This document shows, piece by piece, positions 63,290 to 64,000 of a stretch of 64,000 bases of DNA. The translations under genes were made by a program, and so were the position numbers. The first letter of the stretch is position 1. Each line of letters opens with the position of its first letter. Source of the DNA: Candidatus Altarchaeales archaeon (GTDB lineage: Archaea > Altiarchaeota > Altiarchaeia > IMC4 > SCGC-AAA252-I15); contig WJMO01000005.1 of the NCBI GenBank assembly GCA_014727915.1, positions 62,001 to 126,000 of the forward strand. Direction: 5' to 3'. Under the pieces are notes generated by a model, which saw nothing but the letters and a program-made list of their open reading frames with translations, had not been told where the DNA came from and searched no databases.

Positions 63290-64000
63290 AGAGGTTGTTG
63301 AACAATTGGAGGGTCGTATTGCTTGCGGTCTGCCTAGTGTTCTCAATGTCCCTGCTAGTAAACCTGTTCGGCTTCAACGAGGACAAGGGCATAGGCCTCG
63401 GCAACGGCTTGAGGTATGGCCTTGACTTCGCGGGTGGCACTCAGATGCAGCTGAAGCTGGATAGCGAGGTGTCTCCTGACGTGATGGCCGTTGAGAAGAC
63501 CATACTCGAGAGTAGGTTGAACAGCCTCGGACTGAAGGACATCCCTGTGAGGCCTTGGGGCAGCCAGTACATACTCATACAGGTCGCTGACGCAACGCCG
63601 GAGGAGACCGGCAACATAGAGAACATAATCAAGCAGCAGGCTAAGTTCGAGGAGCGCATAGACGGTGAGCTGGTGATACACGGCGACGAGTTGAGCGTAG
63701 ACCTAGGTCCGCAGGGCACTGAGCTTTACAAGTCTCAGAGCGGATACTCCTGGGCGGTGATGGTCAGCCACAGCAAGGAAGGGGCGTGCAGGTTCGGTAG
63801 CGTGGGCGAGGGCAAGCGCGGAAGGCCGGTGGACCAGTTCATAGACCGTCCTGAGAACACGACAATACTCATGTCTGAAGGGGACTACAACATACTCAGC
63901 AACCTCACAGACCTCAGCGAGTCGGACAGGTTCTACTTCGGAGGCACCGCATTGGACGTCATAGAGAACCGCTCCCTCATACCCGTGGTTTCTCTCTCCT
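63286..64000 (+). CDS. secD: Protein translocase subunit SecD, 3' end beyond the window
   Basis: 238 codons up to the window edge. First TM (~8-25), then GLRYGLDFAGGTQMQLKLD, the SecD family motif, and part of the large extracytoplasmic P1 domain. It overlaps the SecF TGA (ATGA). Complete protein not seen. Confidence 0.94.
   Translation, partial: MKRLLNNWRVVLLAVCLVFSMSLLVNLFGFNEDKGIGLGNGLRYGLDFAGGTQMQLKLDSEVSPDVMAVEKTILESRLNSLGLKDIPVRPWGSQYILIQVADATPEETGNIENIIKQQAKFEERIDGELVIHGDELSVDLGPQGTELYKSQSGYSWAVMVSHSKEGACRFGSVGEGKRGRPVDQFIDRPENTTILMSEGDYNILSNLTDLSESDRFYFGGTALDVIENRSLIPVVSLS

Overview
The window is chromosomal DNA of an archaeon. The evidence is archaeal RNA polymerase genes in the order rpoH, rpoB'' , rpoB', rpoA1, rpoA2, with rpoB split as in most Euryarchaeota; eukaryote-like ribosomal proteins L30e, L32e and L19e; aIF2-alpha, Nop10, a Dim2/Pno1-type KH protein, DNA topoisomerase VI A and B, a class I archaeal CCA enzyme, archaeal CoaD, and SecY and SecFD. 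Promoters are archaeal: many first genes have a TATA-like box about 25-30 nt upstream of the start codon (leaderless), while internal operon genes use GGAGG-type ribosome sites or ATGA/GTGA overlaps. Base composition is moderately GC-rich. The exact phylum cannot be fixed from the sequence; the split rpoB, the bacterial-type MetV/MetF pair and the very large Cys/Thr-rich surface proteins would fit an uncultured euryarchaeal, Altiarchaeota-like or DPANN lineage.

Layout. 1-3310: an M50 intramembrane protease (cut by the left edge), an orphan acetolactate synthase regulatory subunit, and an aIF2-alpha/Nop10/PAC2 operon. 3320-8767 (minus): a tightly packed nine-gene operon for redox and probably Fe-S or metal handling: a DUF134 regulator, a small zinc protein, two NifX-like proteins, an AhpD-like protein, two MinD-type ATPases with inserted ferredoxin domains, a thioredoxin-CcdA membrane fusion and a Thr-rich lipoprotein. 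It starts at a promoter carrying an 18-bp perfect palindrome. 8813-12008 (minus): an ACT-domain regulator, a small zinc protein, FeoB and a DtxR-FeoA fusion whose promoter holds a DtxR-type operator. 12154-15774: an EamA transporter, a DUF6390-like protein, a GC-rich gap that could encode an RNA, an archaeal class I aldolase and a four-CBS protein.

15859-33414 is the transcription/translation block: RNA polymerase, L30e, NusA, then S12, S8, L6, L32e, L19e, L18, S5, L30, L15 and SecY. A 3.3-kb segment with two unrecognised convergent genes interrupts it between nusA and rps12, and an 11-bp direct repeat lies exactly at both ends of that segment. S12 is joined directly to S8, so the usual S7/EF-2/EF-1-alpha genes and the front of the spc cluster are absent here.

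33451-49069 is an accessory surface-protein island: lipoproteins, a Cys-rich secreted protein, a PIG-V/GT-C-like mannosyltransferase, a 1228-residue Cys-rich protein ending in a papain-family protease with all catalytic residues, a DUF333 membrane-anchored protein and a 2392-residue modular protein built of six copies of one ~130-residue repeat and five copies of a CCxxH cysteine module that is also present in the papain protein. The thioredoxin-CcdA protein and the mannosyltransferase are plausible partners in folding and glycosylating these proteins; this is inference.

49086-64000 returns to mostly core genes: a wHTH protein, a membrane protein, CCA enzyme, radical SAM AmrS, KH protein, Topo VI, a six-TM protein with an N-terminal wHTH, CoaB, MetV/MetF, an EF-Tu-domain-II-like protein, a membrane-anchored zinc/wHTH protein, gamma-carbonic anhydrase, CoaD, SecF and SecD (cut by the right edge). 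No tRNA, rRNA, CRISPR array, transposase or IS element was recognised.
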